From Candidatus Methanophagales archaeon (GTDB lineage: Archaea > Halobacteriota > Syntropharchaeia > Alkanophagales > Methanospirareceae), in contig JAFNKG010000016.1 of NCBI GenBank assembly GCA_017883965.1, forward strand, positions 1 through 39,076: 39,076 nucleotides of DNA, read 5' to 3'. The notes below the pieces were generated by a model. That model was given only the letters and a program-made list of their open reading frames with translations, was not told the origin of the DNA and did no database searches. The position numbers and the translations under genes are program-made. Positions 1 through 7,967 of the stretch are shown here, piece after piece. How positions within the stretch are numbered: position 1 is the stretch's first letter; each line of letters begins with the position of its first letter.

Positions 1-481
1 TTGATCGATGTTCTTCTTCAGAAGTTGGGCTACTGATTTGTTTAGGACCACTATCTTTCGGAATTCCAGCCGAGGACGGTAATTGGCGTGTTTCAAGCGC
101 GGATTCTAGCTTCCACACCTTTTTTGCTATACGAACCAGCTTATGGCGAATGAATCCTAAGTTCGCCCCAAGATCTGCAAGTACCATGAGCACCCCGGAA
201 CACGTTGGTGCCAACAGGAGGGTTCCCCGTTGATACTCAACCATCACTGTTCGTAATTCTTTCAGGGCATAATTCGTTCCCATCTCCACATAGCTTTGCG
301 CTATGGCGCATCCGAGGAACGCATGGAGCTGATCCGCATGGGGCGCCGGTTCGGAGGCAGTGTTTCGCTTAAGGACGCCTTTGACAACTCCCGCAAGGTC
401 TGTATAGAGCACCGCCTGAATTTGCGGTTCAGATTTCGCTAGTTCTTCTAAATATAGAGTAAATTCTCTTCGCGGGTGCAT
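1..481 (-). CDS. Roadblock/LC7 domain protein (C-terminus beyond window)
   Basis: An open frame of 160 codons runs from ATG at 481 to the left edge with no stop, so the C-terminal end is missing. An in-frame TAG lies directly before the ATG, so the start cannot move upstream, and GAGG sits about 10 nt before it. The protein reads as a Roadblock/LC7 fold: an opening helix, strand VLYTDLAGVVKGVL (about residues 24-37), a long helix, then GTLLLAPTCSGVLMVLADLG and a closing helix with LGFIRHKLVRIAKKVWKLE. The tail after about residue 138 is polar and probably disordered. Family members are small dimeric regulators of Ras-like GTPases (MglB, LAMTOR-like) and are abundant in Asgard archaea. No GTPase gene is visible, so the partner is unknown. 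The family call rests on pattern and motif spacing, not a search. Confidence 0.75.
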   Translation of the reverse strand, partial: MHPRREFTLYLEELAKSEPQIQAVLYTDLAGVVKGVLKRNTASEPAPHADQLHAFLGCAIAQSYVEMGTNYALKELRTVMVEYQRGTLLLAPTCSGVLMVLADLGANLGFIRHKLVRIAKKVWKLESALETRQLPSSAGIPKDSGPKQISSPTSEEEHRS

Positions 482-840
482 CTAGGATTGCCTCGCTTTC
501 CAACACATACCCTTTCTACGCGTCCCCTTTCCGTGCGTCAAGCGCCCCTCACAAACTTGCTTCTGAGACGCTTTCACAACCTGTATTATATGATTGTTCA
601 GTCACCTAATATATCTATTAACTAAATTAATAAGCTTTCTGACAAAAGCTCTCCGGATTTCTAACAAAGCTCTCCGGATTTCCCATATTAGATTCTTATT
701 TCATTACAGGGAGAACAAGAGCCTTAAGTCCTGTTCTTGATAAACAACACAGGTATCCTAAACTAACATACGAATAGGAATAACTTTTATGTTTGATTTA
801 GATATAAGCGGTTTATCGTAGTAAAAGGGGATGGTTGCTA
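482..840. other. Intergenic region with a short tandem repeat
   Basis: No convincing gene. It holds the leader of the Roadblock gene (leftwards) and of the 841 gene (rightwards). The only clear structure is a 17-nt unit, AAAGCTCTCCGGATTTC, present twice at 645-661 and 666-682 with a 21-nt period. A purine stretch AAAAGGGG at about 823-830 is the likely ribosome binding site of the next gene. Confidence 0.6.
645..682. repeat. 17-nt direct repeat, two copies at 21-nt spacing
   Basis: AAAGCTCTCCGGATTTC occurs identically at 645-661 and 666-682. The period of 21 nt is two helical turns, so both copies face the same side of the DNA, as paired operator half-sites do. Each copy contains the palindrome TCCGGA. 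It lies between the divergent Roadblock gene and the 841 gene. A role as a regulator site is inference. Confidence 0.6.
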
Positions 841-1146
841 ATGTATGATGAATTGCTCCAATTAATGGAGGACATTGAAACCCAATTGACAAGTCCAGTG
901 GATCGTTTGAGCTTCTTCCGAACTGACATTGGACAAGAATTCGAAACAAATTATATCGATTTAATGGCGTTCTCTGACCTAGCTACCTTCGCCATCCCCA
1001 TGATACTCAATATATTATCTGCAATACTTCCAGACCTTGAATCAGGAAAATTTATCGAGCAGATATTAAAAATGGACCTGCCAGATATGACTGAAGCACA
1101 AATGAATGGGTTAGCCAAATTTAAAGAATTTCAAGAACAATTATAG
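841..1146 (+). CDS. Small protein of unknown function
   Basis: A 101-residue acidic protein, not recognised. ATG at 841 is preferred over the TTG six bases upstream because AAAAGGGG ends about 10 nt before it. The predicted protein is largely helical: an acidic N-terminal helix (DELLQLMEDIETQL), a hydrophobic central helix around FAIPMILNILSAILPDL (about residues 50-66), and a polar C-terminal helix ending KFKEFQEQL. The hydrophobic helix is too broken by prolines to be a sure membrane span. It stands alone on its strand. It could be a small helical regulatory or partner protein; no function can be given from the sequence. Confidence 0.55.
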   Translation: MYDELLQLMEDIETQLTSPVDRLSFFRTDIGQEFETNYIDLMAFSDLATFAIPMILNILSAILPDLESGKFIEQILKMDLPDMTEAQMNGLAKFKEFQEQL

Positions 1147-1340
1147 ACCTAAAGGGCCCCACAGCCTATAATTGCTCCTTTTTGATCTCAAGCTGAGAGA
1201 ATTTTCCTTGTGGATAATCGATCTCTTGCGATATGCTAAAACACTGGCATGATGATATGCATAGTTAATATAAATTAGTTAAAGGGCTCGAAACCTTTCT
1301 GAATACATTGTATTGACAAATTTGTCGATACGAAAAATCC

Positions 1341-1772
1341 TTAGGATTGATCTATCATTCTCCGAAGAATGCTCAAAAGATATCCATAGCCCTGCGATTC
1401 GATTATTTCAAATTTATCGTTCCAAACCGGTTCGAGGATATTTTTATAGATTTCACCTGCCACCACAATTACCCTATCATAATTAGGAAGTATCTTACTT
1501 AACTTGGGGATTGTTTTTTCTCGCACATCCGAGATAATCTTATTTCGTACAAATTCTGACCCAAAAGAACCTCCAAATTTGGTTTTATATGGTTTTACTT
1601 CCTCTTGTGGATCAAGAAGTCCATATTTCAGGGATAGAATTCGATAATCATAACCTCTTTGCTCACATAATTTTTGCACCATTCTAACGAGTCTTCCCTG
1701 AAATAGATCTTTTGCCAAAGCCACTTCATTCATCTGTTTAGTTGATTCAGAAACGATTACAAGCGTAGGCAA
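1341..1772 (-). CDS. DUF6884/YaaA-like protein
   Basis: A 143-residue protein starting at TTG (MPTLVIVSES). The pattern LVIVSES...ALAKDLFQGRLVRMVQKLCEQRGYDYRILSLKYGLLDP..EVKPY fits the DUF6884 family, distantly related to the peroxide-stress protein YaaA: an N-terminal Rossmann-like strand, a helix with a conserved A-x-DLF-x-G, and the signature LS.KYGLL(D/N)P. A second strand (RVIVVAGEIYKNIL) follows. The usual N-terminal CSG/CGK-type loop is here SES, so a residue often conserved in the family differs. DUF6884 genes are common beside nucleic-acid modification or defence genes, and this one lies about 1.3 kb from a restriction-modification pair, but its reaction is not established. Confidence 0.6.
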   Translation of the reverse strand: MPTLVIVSESTKQMNEVALAKDLFQGRLVRMVQKLCEQRGYDYRILSLKYGLLDPQEEVKPYKTKFGGSFGSEFVRNKIISDVREKTIPKLSKILPNYDRVIVVAGEIYKNILEPVWNDKFEIIESQGYGYLLSILRRMIDQS

Positions 1773-1972
1773 TTTTTACTCAACCAATTATCTTTCTAAT
1801 AGCTATAAAGCTTCTTTAATAATCTCTTTTTGGTTTCTATATCAAATGGTGAGACTTTTTCACGTTAGGGAGGAGGTTATAGAATTTCCATGTTTAAGTA
1901 TTGGTGCTTGACAATTTACTTAATCTTTCTAGGTACCCACAATAATTTCACGATCGAAACAGCAAGTTTATT

Positions 1973-1999
1973 TGAAGGATAATATTGTGTTATCCTTCA
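1973..1999. terminator. Perfect 10-bp hairpin between genes
   Basis: GAAGGATAA (1974-1982) and TTATCCTTC (1990-1998) are perfectly complementary around a 7-nt loop, extended by one T-A pair. The hairpin starts 10 nt beyond the stop of the leftward gene at 2009. On the plus strand it is followed by ATATTTTTG. It could end transcription or protect the 3' end of the leftward mRNA. Archaeal termination usually relies on T-rich tracts rather than hairpins, so this role is uncertain. Confidence 0.45.
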
Positions 2000-2008
2000 T
2001 ATTTTTGA

Positions 2009-2500
2009 TTAGGGAGTAATAGATTGTTTTATTTTATTGGTCAAATCAATTAATTTTTTCTTTATTCGTTCATTCGACATTTCATATGTTTTTATGGTAG
2101 GAGGAAGGGTCAGGTAACCCCAAGTCTGGTATTTGGGGAACTTTTCGAGTGGTGGATATATCATCTTAACTTCTTCAAAGTAGATTATTGCAGCTCGCCT
2201 TCTCATATAATTCTTAAAATATTGATCAAACCTGCTTTTCGATATCCCGAAATTGTATTTATTCCGATATTTCCACAATTCCGAAGGAAAATCTCTTATG
2301 ATTTCATCTGCTGTTCCAATTAAATAAGCTACATGACCTTTTGTTTTTATTACAATTGGAACTTCTGTAAGACTCCGTCCTAGTCTCATTTCCACATTAG
2401 GAAGAGTTTTCCGCAATTCACTATCTTTTTGACCTTGTAAATATGCTAAAACCTGATCTACATCTAATCCGCAAAGAAGTGCCTCTGTCATTATAATCAC
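2009..2500 (-). CDS. DUF365/PUA-ASCH-like small protein
   Basis: A 163-residue protein starting at GTG 2500, or more likely ATG 2491 (MTEALLCG). The middle reads VPIVIKTKGHVAYLIGTADEIIRDFPSELWKYRNKYNFGISKSRFDQYF, then AAIIYFEEVKMIYPPL. This is the layout of the archaeal DUF365 family and wider PUA/ASCH-like beta-barrels: a strand with xVAYLIGxA, a helix, a Y/F-containing loop, and a closing strand with an aromatic and a proline pair. Such domains bind RNA or modified bases. The N-terminal 40 residues look like an extra helical segment. The hairpin at 1973-1999 lies just behind the gene. The fold assignment is from pattern only. Confidence 0.5.
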   Translation of the reverse strand: MIIMTEALLCGLDVDQVLAYLQGQKDSELRKTLPNVEMRLGRSLTEVPIVIKTKGHVAYLIGTADEIIRDFPSELWKYRNKYNFGISKSRFDQYFKNYMRRRAAIIYFEEVKMIYPPLEKFPKYQTWGYLTLPPTIKTYEMSNERIKKKLIDLTNKIKQSITP

Positions 2501-2623
2501 TTGTCGCGTTATTTCATTCTTTTGGCGTTCTGCTCTACAGCTATCTAAAGCTTGAATATATTATTTCTTGTTTTCGTGTTTATAAATCTATCTTGCAATC
2601 CAACACTCTAGTTTATATGTTTA

Positions 2624-2845
2624 TTAAATCCATTCGGCAATTATTTCCCAAACTAACTCATTTTTATCATTTTTAGTTGGATAGTTTCTAACGAAACCCT
2701 TCTTTTTCAGCTTGTTTAGTCGATTTCTAACGTATGAATATAATGTCAAATCAGGAAACTTTTCTAGTGCCCGTTCTTTAATTTGTCTAGTAGTTGCTTT
2801 TCCACCCAACTCTTTAAGTATCATGTAGACTACGAATTGACTCAT
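2624..2845 (-). CDS. Small winged-helix DNA-binding protein
   Basis: A 73-residue protein, essentially one winged helix: helix 1 MSQFVVYMILKELGG, helix 2 TTRQIKERALEKFP, recognition helix SYVRNRLNKLKKKGFVR, then a wing (NYPTKNDKNELVWEIIAE). It is divergent from the HindIII-like nuclease gene, about 270 bp away. Many restriction-modification systems carry a small controller protein, usually of the XRE helix-turn-helix type. This one is a winged helix, so a controller role is a positional guess. It may equally regulate the small genes to its left. Confidence 0.6.
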   Translation of the reverse strand: MSQFVVYMILKELGGKATTRQIKERALEKFPDLTLYSYVRNRLNKLKKKGFVRNYPTKNDKNELVWEIIAEWI

Positions 2846-3111
2846 TGGATCACCAATAAATGATATTTATGTGATAATAATTATCTATAGTATAATTTTC
2901 CCTTTTTGACGCAAAGAATAACTTGGAACAGTTCCTTTTCAGTTAAAGAGTTGTAAAGAGGATATCCCATAAAAAGATTTAGAGCGGTTAGTAATGGATG
3001 ATAATTGATTTATATCTCTAATAGCGAATTTTATACTCTATCGAATAGTAAAAAGGTTTAAAGCTAATCGAACAATCTATTAAGAAAATAGTAGTATAGG
3101 GAGGCTTCAAG

Positions 3112-3978
3112 ATGGACTTCAAAACCCTTGAATCAAGAATCATAGAATTATGTCAAACCTACGACAATTTTCAAAAACGTATCGATCAACTACAAACCGA
3201 ATTAGAACCGTGGGATAGGAATAAACTACGAACACACTTATTCAATGGAGGAGTAATTCCAGAATCCTTTGACCACGATTCTAGCGAAGAGAAACTATAT
3301 GCGAAATACTGTGATATACTATTAGAAGCATTTTTTAGACTATTTGGAATGAAGACTGAACTTATCAAAGAAAGAGGGGATAGAGCAGATGTAATTGCAA
3401 TTAATAATAAATATACCATAGTAGGTGATGCAAAATCATTTAGACTTAGTAGAACTGCTCTCAACCCAAAAGATTTCAAGTTAGCAGCATTAAATACATG
3501 GAGAAATAATGATAATGCCGAATATGCTTGTTTAATAGGTCCCTACCATGATTTTCCAGGTGAAAGAAGTCGCCTATACAGTGAAGCAGTCAATAATAAT
3601 GTACTCTTAATTTCCTATACACATATTTATTATATATTAGACAGCAAAAATTGGAAAGAAACTGATCTCAAATCAATTTGGGAAATGCATGAAGATAAAG
3701 AATTGTTTGATAAGAAGATCACAGGTAAGGTATATTGGGATAGTCTAGAAGAAACTATCTCGTCGTTAATAACTCCTAGCCAATCATTCAGCGATGTTGT
3801 ACAGCTTTGGAACAGTAATCTAGTAAAAATAGGTAGCCTACAAATAAAATATCTAGAACTAACAAAGAAAGAATTCTCTAATTGGAATAAAGTCAGATTA
3901 CTAAAAAAAGTAATTTCTTTATCAAGAATAGACTCAAAGATTCATGTAATCCGCAAAAAGTTACCAGAGGAATTGTAG
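3112..3978 (+). CDS. HindIII-family type II restriction endonuclease
   Basis: A 288-residue protein (HindIII itself is about 300) with strong likeness to HindIII as I remember it. The block YTIVGDAKSFRLSRTALNPK and the following DFK..AL..WR match HindIII's VADAKSFRLSRTAKNQKDFK region almost residue for residue, and NNNVLLISYTHIYYIL matches its later strand. D106-A-K108 is the PD-(D/E)xK catalytic pair; E87 and D121 are further acidic candidates. The N-terminal LFNGGVIPESF..SSEEKLYAKYCDILL also fits. GGGAGG sits 8 nt before the ATG, and TTTAAA at about 3056 can serve as TATA box. It converges on the DUF1156 methyltransferase, stops 32 bp apart. Specificity may be AAGCTT as for HindIII, but this cannot be read from sequence. 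Confidence 0.88.
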   Translation: MDFKTLESRIIELCQTYDNFQKRIDQLQTELEPWDRNKLRTHLFNGGVIPESFDHDSSEEKLYAKYCDILLEAFFRLFGMKTELIKERGDRADVIAINNKYTIVGDAKSFRLSRTALNPKDFKLAALNTWRNNDNAEYACLIGPYHDFPGERSRLYSEAVNNNVLLISYTHIYYILDSKNWKETDLKSIWEMHEDKELFDKKITGKVYWDSLEETISSLITPSQSFSDVVQLWNSNLVKIGSLQIKYLELTKKEFSNWNKVRLLKKVISLSRIDSKIHVIRKKLPEEL

Positions 3979-4010
3979 GGTACCCTAGGAAGGTATTTTA
4001 ATAACAAATC

Positions 4011-6602
4011 TTAGATCAGTCTGGAGAGAAGTCTTCTAATTGCTGTCTGTTCCTTGGAAACACTTCTCTTGTCAATAGTAGTAAGAGAAGTTCCTGCTAA
4101 TATCTGCGCTACTTCTATTAATTTGGATTTGATTTTTTCATAAGAAGGTGGTAATTGCCATTTAGCTTTACGTTGAGAGCTTACTGCATAGATTAGAAAT
4201 TGTAGAAGATCGATCAGTGGTATTTCATCTATATTGTCTTTTTTCACCCTTTCAAGATTTCTCTCGTTGTACTGAAGGGCGTGAATCTTTCTGTTTTTCA
4301 CTTGAAAGATATAATCTTTTGTCTTGGCTAAAGTCTTTTCGTAGACTTCTAGGCTGTCAATTGTTTTACATATTTCCTTGAATTTTACTAAGGTTATGGC
4401 ATTCTCACCATATTTTATTCTCCAAAATATATATGTTCTAGTTTCTGGATCTATACCCGATGAGTAATTGTAAACCCAATTCTTTTTTGAATTTTGGATC
4501 TCTTCTAAAACACCTTCAATCGTTCTGTAATATTCTAAAAAGTCGACAGGCCGACCATCTGTAGAGATAATAGTTTCATTCCGTGTATAATCTTTGAGAG
4601 AGTAACCAATAGCAGTTACCAAGAAATTAGAGCCGAGGGTTCCATTAACCAAAGAATCTTCATATATTCGCTCATATTCGTAAAGACTTTTTAGTTTAAA
4701 TTTATTATCGATCTTCAGTTTCTCATTCTTTGGGGTCTTCCTCAACACTATTACAATCACAGCAGATAATGCATCAGATTTCATCGCTCTTGGTCTCGCC
4801 ATTCTCTCCATATGTAAGGGCCAAGTCTTTTTAACAACAAATGGAGAATCTTTTATAGCATCTGCTATTACTGACCATCCTTGCAGAGTTTTTTGTGAGT
4901 AAATTACTACAAATAACCCATCCTCTGTAAGTACCCTCGCCGCCTCATTGAAGACTGAGGTCATCTTTTGTTGATATTTTTCTGAAGCTCTTCTCAAATC
5001 CCCCGATCTATGCTTTGAAGCAACAAGTTCTTGTTCTTCATCCATACTAAAGTCTATATTGAGAGTGGTATGCTTTAAAATTAATTTATCCCAAGGTAAT
5101 AAACAATCAGTAAGACCTGTATAAAATAAGCTATCAAAATAAGGTGGATCTGTTATAATTATGTCAAAAAAATTATCAGGGTATGGTAAACTGCTTGCAG
5201 ATCCTTTTTCTAACTGAATTGTACCATCGAGATTAGTAAGTTGACTAAGTGAATGCACCATTCTTTCTAGCTTGTCGTTTAAATTGGCTGGGCCATCTTC
5301 AAAGGGATTTATCTCTATGTAGTCCCATCTCATTGCTAGACCAGGACCTGCAAGTGAACGACCACATTGCTCATTTTGAGGTATCCACATCGTGAACGAA
5401 TTATTCCAATCAGCAAGGTGATCGACCAAAGATGTCAATATTGCTGTAATATAATTCGCTTTTTCAGTAGAATATCCCTTGTTAATCATTTCCTGATGCA
5501 ATTCTTGCAGATTCTTAACAAGGGTCAGTAAAACTAGAAATTGACGCTTATTGAACAACTTTTCAGCGGTTCCATAGCCGTATAATGGAGGGTTTATTAT
5601 TCCAGACCATTCTTTAAGTTTAAATTCATCAAAAGATCCCAATAATCGTTTTAAAGTCACTATACATTCGTTTATATTTTTTTCATTTAGAAATATATCT
5701 AAATCAAACTCATTTCTGACTAGATAGGATTTTCCACTTGCGAGAGGATTTTGAAAAGCAACACATTGGAGAAACTCATGAATTTCTCCATTCTTTCCCT
5801 TCTCTCGAAGATAATCAAGTTTAACCTTTGAGTTGCAGAAATCACATCTCAATGAGTTCTTCCAAGCGCTTTTTTTCTCGCTTCCATCTTCTTTCTTTAA
5901 CTTAAAAACATAATCACCATCTTTAGTTGGTTGCCAATTCAAAGAGATGCGTTTGTCTTTTCGTTTGGCAAGATAGTTCAATCTTGACAAATTGACAAAT
6001 TTTTTGCAGTTTTTATTTGGACATTTAACTTTTCTGCCCCAAAACAAGACAATTGGCCTATTGTCAAATCTTGTAGGAGTTTCAAATCTAGGATAAAGAT
6101 CTAGTAGTTCCTTCTTGGAACGATTAAGAACGTATTTCCCCCATCTTAATACTTCATTCGAAATGTCAGGATAATTTTGGGGGGCTATCAAAGACGCTAT
6201 CTGAACTAGCACTGCAATCGGATTTAGATCTAAAGAATATGTATCTAATCCAAGTCTTGACGATTCGAGAGGGATCGAACCTCCACCAGAAAAGAAGTCC
6301 AAAATTCTCAATTCTTTTCCATCATTACTCTTTGAAATTTCATTTTTAGCTTTATTCAGAATATTATTGGGTGGATTAATTTCATTGCAGATTTCTTTTA
6401 TTATCTTGATTTGCTTTGGAACAAATGTTATAGCATCTTTGATATTAATTGAAGACGCGTAGATTATGCCTCGCATCGCAATTGTTGGTCTTCTTGCCCA
6501 CCAAGTCTTTATCGCGTTCAAATGACCTCGTCGCAAATATCGCTCGTGTGAAGCCCTAGAACTAATGTATTCAGCAGGGAAAAATTCCTCAATTAGTTTC
6601 AT
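4011..6602 (-). CDS. DUF1156-type adenine-specific DNA methyltransferase
   Basis: An 863-residue enzyme that should transfer a methyl group from S-adenosylmethionine to DNA adenine. Residues about 24-49 (RRGHLNAIKTWWARRP..AMRGIIYA) are the DUF1156 N-terminal signature. The cofactor motif DFFSGGGSIPLESSRLG is at 102-118. The catalytic motif TDPPYFDSL is at about 481-489, so the order is motif I before DPPY. Between them is a long insertion with two cysteine pairs (CPNKNC and CDFC, about 195-260), a likely zinc knuckle. The start at 6602 has GAGG about 8 nt upstream and a TATA-like TTTAAAT at about 6640. Tail-to-tail with the HindIII-like gene, it is the obvious protecting partner, although HindIII's own methyltransferase belongs to a different, smaller class. 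Confidence 0.85.
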   Translation of the reverse strand: MKLIEEFFPAEYISSRASHERYLRRGHLNAIKTWWARRPTIAMRGIIYASSINIKDAITFVPKQIKIIKEICNEINPPNNILNKAKNEISKSNDGKELRILDFFSGGGSIPLESSRLGLDTYSLDLNPIAVLVQIASLIAPQNYPDISNEVLRWGKYVLNRSKKELLDLYPRFETPTRFDNRPIVLFWGRKVKCPNKNCKKFVNLSRLNYLAKRKDKRISLNWQPTKDGDYVFKLKKEDGSEKKSAWKNSLRCDFCNSKVKLDYLREKGKNGEIHEFLQCVAFQNPLASGKSYLVRNEFDLDIFLNEKNINECIVTLKRLLGSFDEFKLKEWSGIINPPLYGYGTAEKLFNKRQFLVLLTLVKNLQELHQEMINKGYSTEKANYITAILTSLVDHLADWNNSFTMWIPQNEQCGRSLAGPGLAMRWDYIEINPFEDGPANLNDKLERMVHSLSQLTNLDGTIQLEKGSASSLPYPDNFFDIIITDPPYFDSLFYTGLTDCLLPWDKLILKHTTLNIDFSMDEEQELVASKHRSGDLRRASEKYQQKMTSVFNEAARVLTEDGLFVVIYSQKTLQGWSVIADAIKDSPFVVKKTWPLHMERMARPRAMKSDALSAVIVIVLRKTPKNEKLKIDNKFKLKSLYEYERIYEDSLVNGTLGSNFLVTAIGYSLKDYTRNETIISTDGRPVDFLEYYRTIEGVLEEIQNSKKNWVYNYSSGIDPETRTYIFWRIKYGENAITLVKFKEICKTIDSLEVYEKTLAKTKDYIFQVKNRKIHALQYNERNLERVKKDNIDEIPLIDLLQFLIYAVSSQRKAKWQLPPSYEKIKSKLIEVAQILAGTSLTTIDKRSVSKEQTAIRRLLSRLI

Positions 6603-6639
6603 TTGCCCTCAACTCATAAGAGTCCGTATATTTGTTAAT

Positions 6640-6942
6640 TTAAAGATTCACATTCGCACGTGGAGATACCAAAACTCCTAGATGAGCAGACTTAAAGTCC
6701 CTGTAGGATGTTTTTAGATCAACGGGGTACATGTCTATAATGCAAACCCCATAAATCATTTGTAGTATACTTCCAATCTCGGATCTAGGGCGTTTCACAT
6801 CGTTTTTTAGATGAACGTGGTAAGCATTTGTGTCTCGCTCAACCATAAAAAAGGAATTCACAACTTCCTGAAAAAGTTGGGAGGTTTGAAACCCTGCTAC
6901 TAGCCTTGCAGCTTGCCTTTGGTTTTGGTTTAAATATAACAT
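6640..6942 (-). pseudogene. SWIM-protein relative that lacks the zinc site
   Basis: A 100-residue frame whose first half matches the SWIM protein at 33534-33872: NQRQAARLV...FFMVERDTNAYHVHLKND against TQTKAHRLV...VFLVEGDTKTYHVHLWQD. The second half has no CxC...CxH zinc ligands and no likeness to the SWIM copy, so the zinc finger is lost. The gene is either decaying or has taken a new C-terminus. Its ATG lies inside the left arm of the inverted repeat at 6939-6954, as in the other copy. It diverges from the winged-helix gene at 7090. Its 3' end overlaps the promoter area of the methyltransferase. Confidence 0.6.
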
Positions 6943-6954
6943 TGCTTTGCACCA
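6939..6954. repeat. Inverted repeat, left arm (module copy 1)
   Basis: ACATTGCTTTGCACCA is the exact reverse complement of 7339-7354 (16 of 16). The arm contains the start codon of the leftward SWIM-like frame. The pair encloses the divergent promoter region and the winged-helix gene. The equivalent arms in copy 2 (33870-33883 and 34269-34282) have a different sequence but again match each other perfectly. Confidence 0.85.
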
Positions 6955-7089
6955 GTTAACACTTGAAAGAGAAATTATTTAAATCTTTCTATCATAAAAT
7001 TTAATAATATTTTCATTTTTAAATAAATAAATTTTAAATTAAGAAAAATTTAAGTATAATATTTCATAACTCGAATTAAGTGACAAAGA

Positions 7090-7293
7090 ATGGGAGCTGT
7101 CTCTACAAAAATTGATAGGATCTTCAAAATCCTAGAAAAAAAGCCGCGTTCGCTCTCAACATTGGCGAAAATGGCTGGAATGCATTACTATACGGCAGGA
7201 GAATACATAGATTTAATAATAGCCATTCAGAACAGACCAAAAGTAGAAAAAATTACTACAAATGGTACAGTAATCGTTCGAATCCGCGAATAG
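7090..7293 (+). CDS. Winged-helix protein of the SWIM module, copy 1
   Basis: A 67-residue winged-helix protein: IDRIFKILEKKPRSLSTLAKMAGMHYYTAGEYIDLI forms helices 1-3, and RPKVEKITTNGTVIVRIRE the wing. It is a clear paralogue of the protein at 34018 (shared blocks I.KIF..L.EKPRSL, .GMHY.T..EY.D.I..IQ.RP..EKI and TIVRI). A TATA-like stretch (TAAGTATAATAT) lies about 35 nt upstream. Its relative position, divergent from a SWIM-type gene and followed by a hairpin, is the same in both copies. It probably binds DNA in or near the module, perhaps the inverted repeats; that is inference. Confidence 0.7.
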   Translation: MGAVSTKIDRIFKILEKKPRSLSTLAKMAGMHYYTAGEYIDLIIAIQNRPKVEKITTNGTVIVRIRE

Positions 7294-7314
7294 TAACCAA
7301 AAAAGGAAATAACG

Positions 7315-7369
7315 GGCCCAAAGAAGACAAAACTAAGTTGGTGCAAAGCAATGTCGTTCTTTTAGGGCC
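7315..7369 (+). other. Conserved 3' hairpin holding the inverted-repeat arm in its loop (copy 1)
   Basis: Just after the winged-helix stop codon, GGCCC (7315-7319) pairs with GGGCC (7365-7369), AAAGAA (7320-7325) with TTCTTT (7357-7362), and GAC (7326-7328) with GTC (7353-7355), giving 14 pairs with small bulges. The loop contains AAGTTGGTGCAAAGCAATG, i.e. the right arm of the inverted repeat. The same fold occurs at 34244-34297 with different stem bases, so pairing has been kept while the sequence changed. It may be an RNA element in the 3' UTR or a DNA recombination or binding site. Confidence 0.55.
7339..7354. repeat. Inverted repeat, right arm (module copy 1)
   Basis: TGGTGCAAAGCAATGT, exact reverse complement of 6939-6954 with about 385 bp between the arms. 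It sits in the loop of the hairpin at 7315-7369. The left-arm strand that carries the SWIM-like start codon reads the same bases, so the same sequence appears in the leader of the leftward mRNA and in the 3' part of the rightward one. Confidence 0.85.
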
Positions 7370-7967
7370 ATTCGTCTCATTGGTTCTAAATCACCTCAAA
7401 TTGAAAAACTTTATGGCTATGTCAGAACTACATTATCAGGTTGACTTCAAAAGTATGAGATTTGGGAAAATAAGATACTAATATTCTATTAACTTATAGG
7501 AGCTCTCTCGTAAAGTTTTCTATTTTATTATCCAATGACACAAGAGTCAAGCTATGGCTCTATTGATGGAAACAGAGTACTTTGAATACCCACGAGTCAT
7601 GTTATTAAGAATGGGAACCCAACCTTAAAAATAAGGCTGAATTAGCACAATTTGTTTGTGTAGAATACTTTCCATCATAACCATATTATTCGATTAGTTC
7701 ATCCCATTCTACAAAGGATAGCATAATCTTTCGTAGGCGAGAGGATTCATAAATAGCAGAAATGTACCTTATTCCCATGCTCTTAGTAATTTACTTATTC
7801 GAAGAAGACCTGTTCTACTTTTGTAAATCCAATCTCGATCTGAATATCCATTGATACAGATGTTTAAAACCTAAAAAAAGAAAGGCATCGAGAAAAAAGA
7901 TCATATGAAGGAAGATTATCAAAAGACTCATACTATGTATATATATTATTGAAGGGAAGCACAAAAA
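7370..7967. other. Gene-free stretch
   Basis: About 600 bp with no frame that has both a plausible start signal and protein-like content. The first 25 bp (to about 7380) still resemble the sequence after copy 2 of the SWIM module (GGGCC.TTCGTCTCA). The rest is AT-rich, with stops in all frames, and may be decayed sequence. The leader of the 7968 gene lies at its right end, with GAAGGGA about 10 nt before that ATG. Confidence 0.5.
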
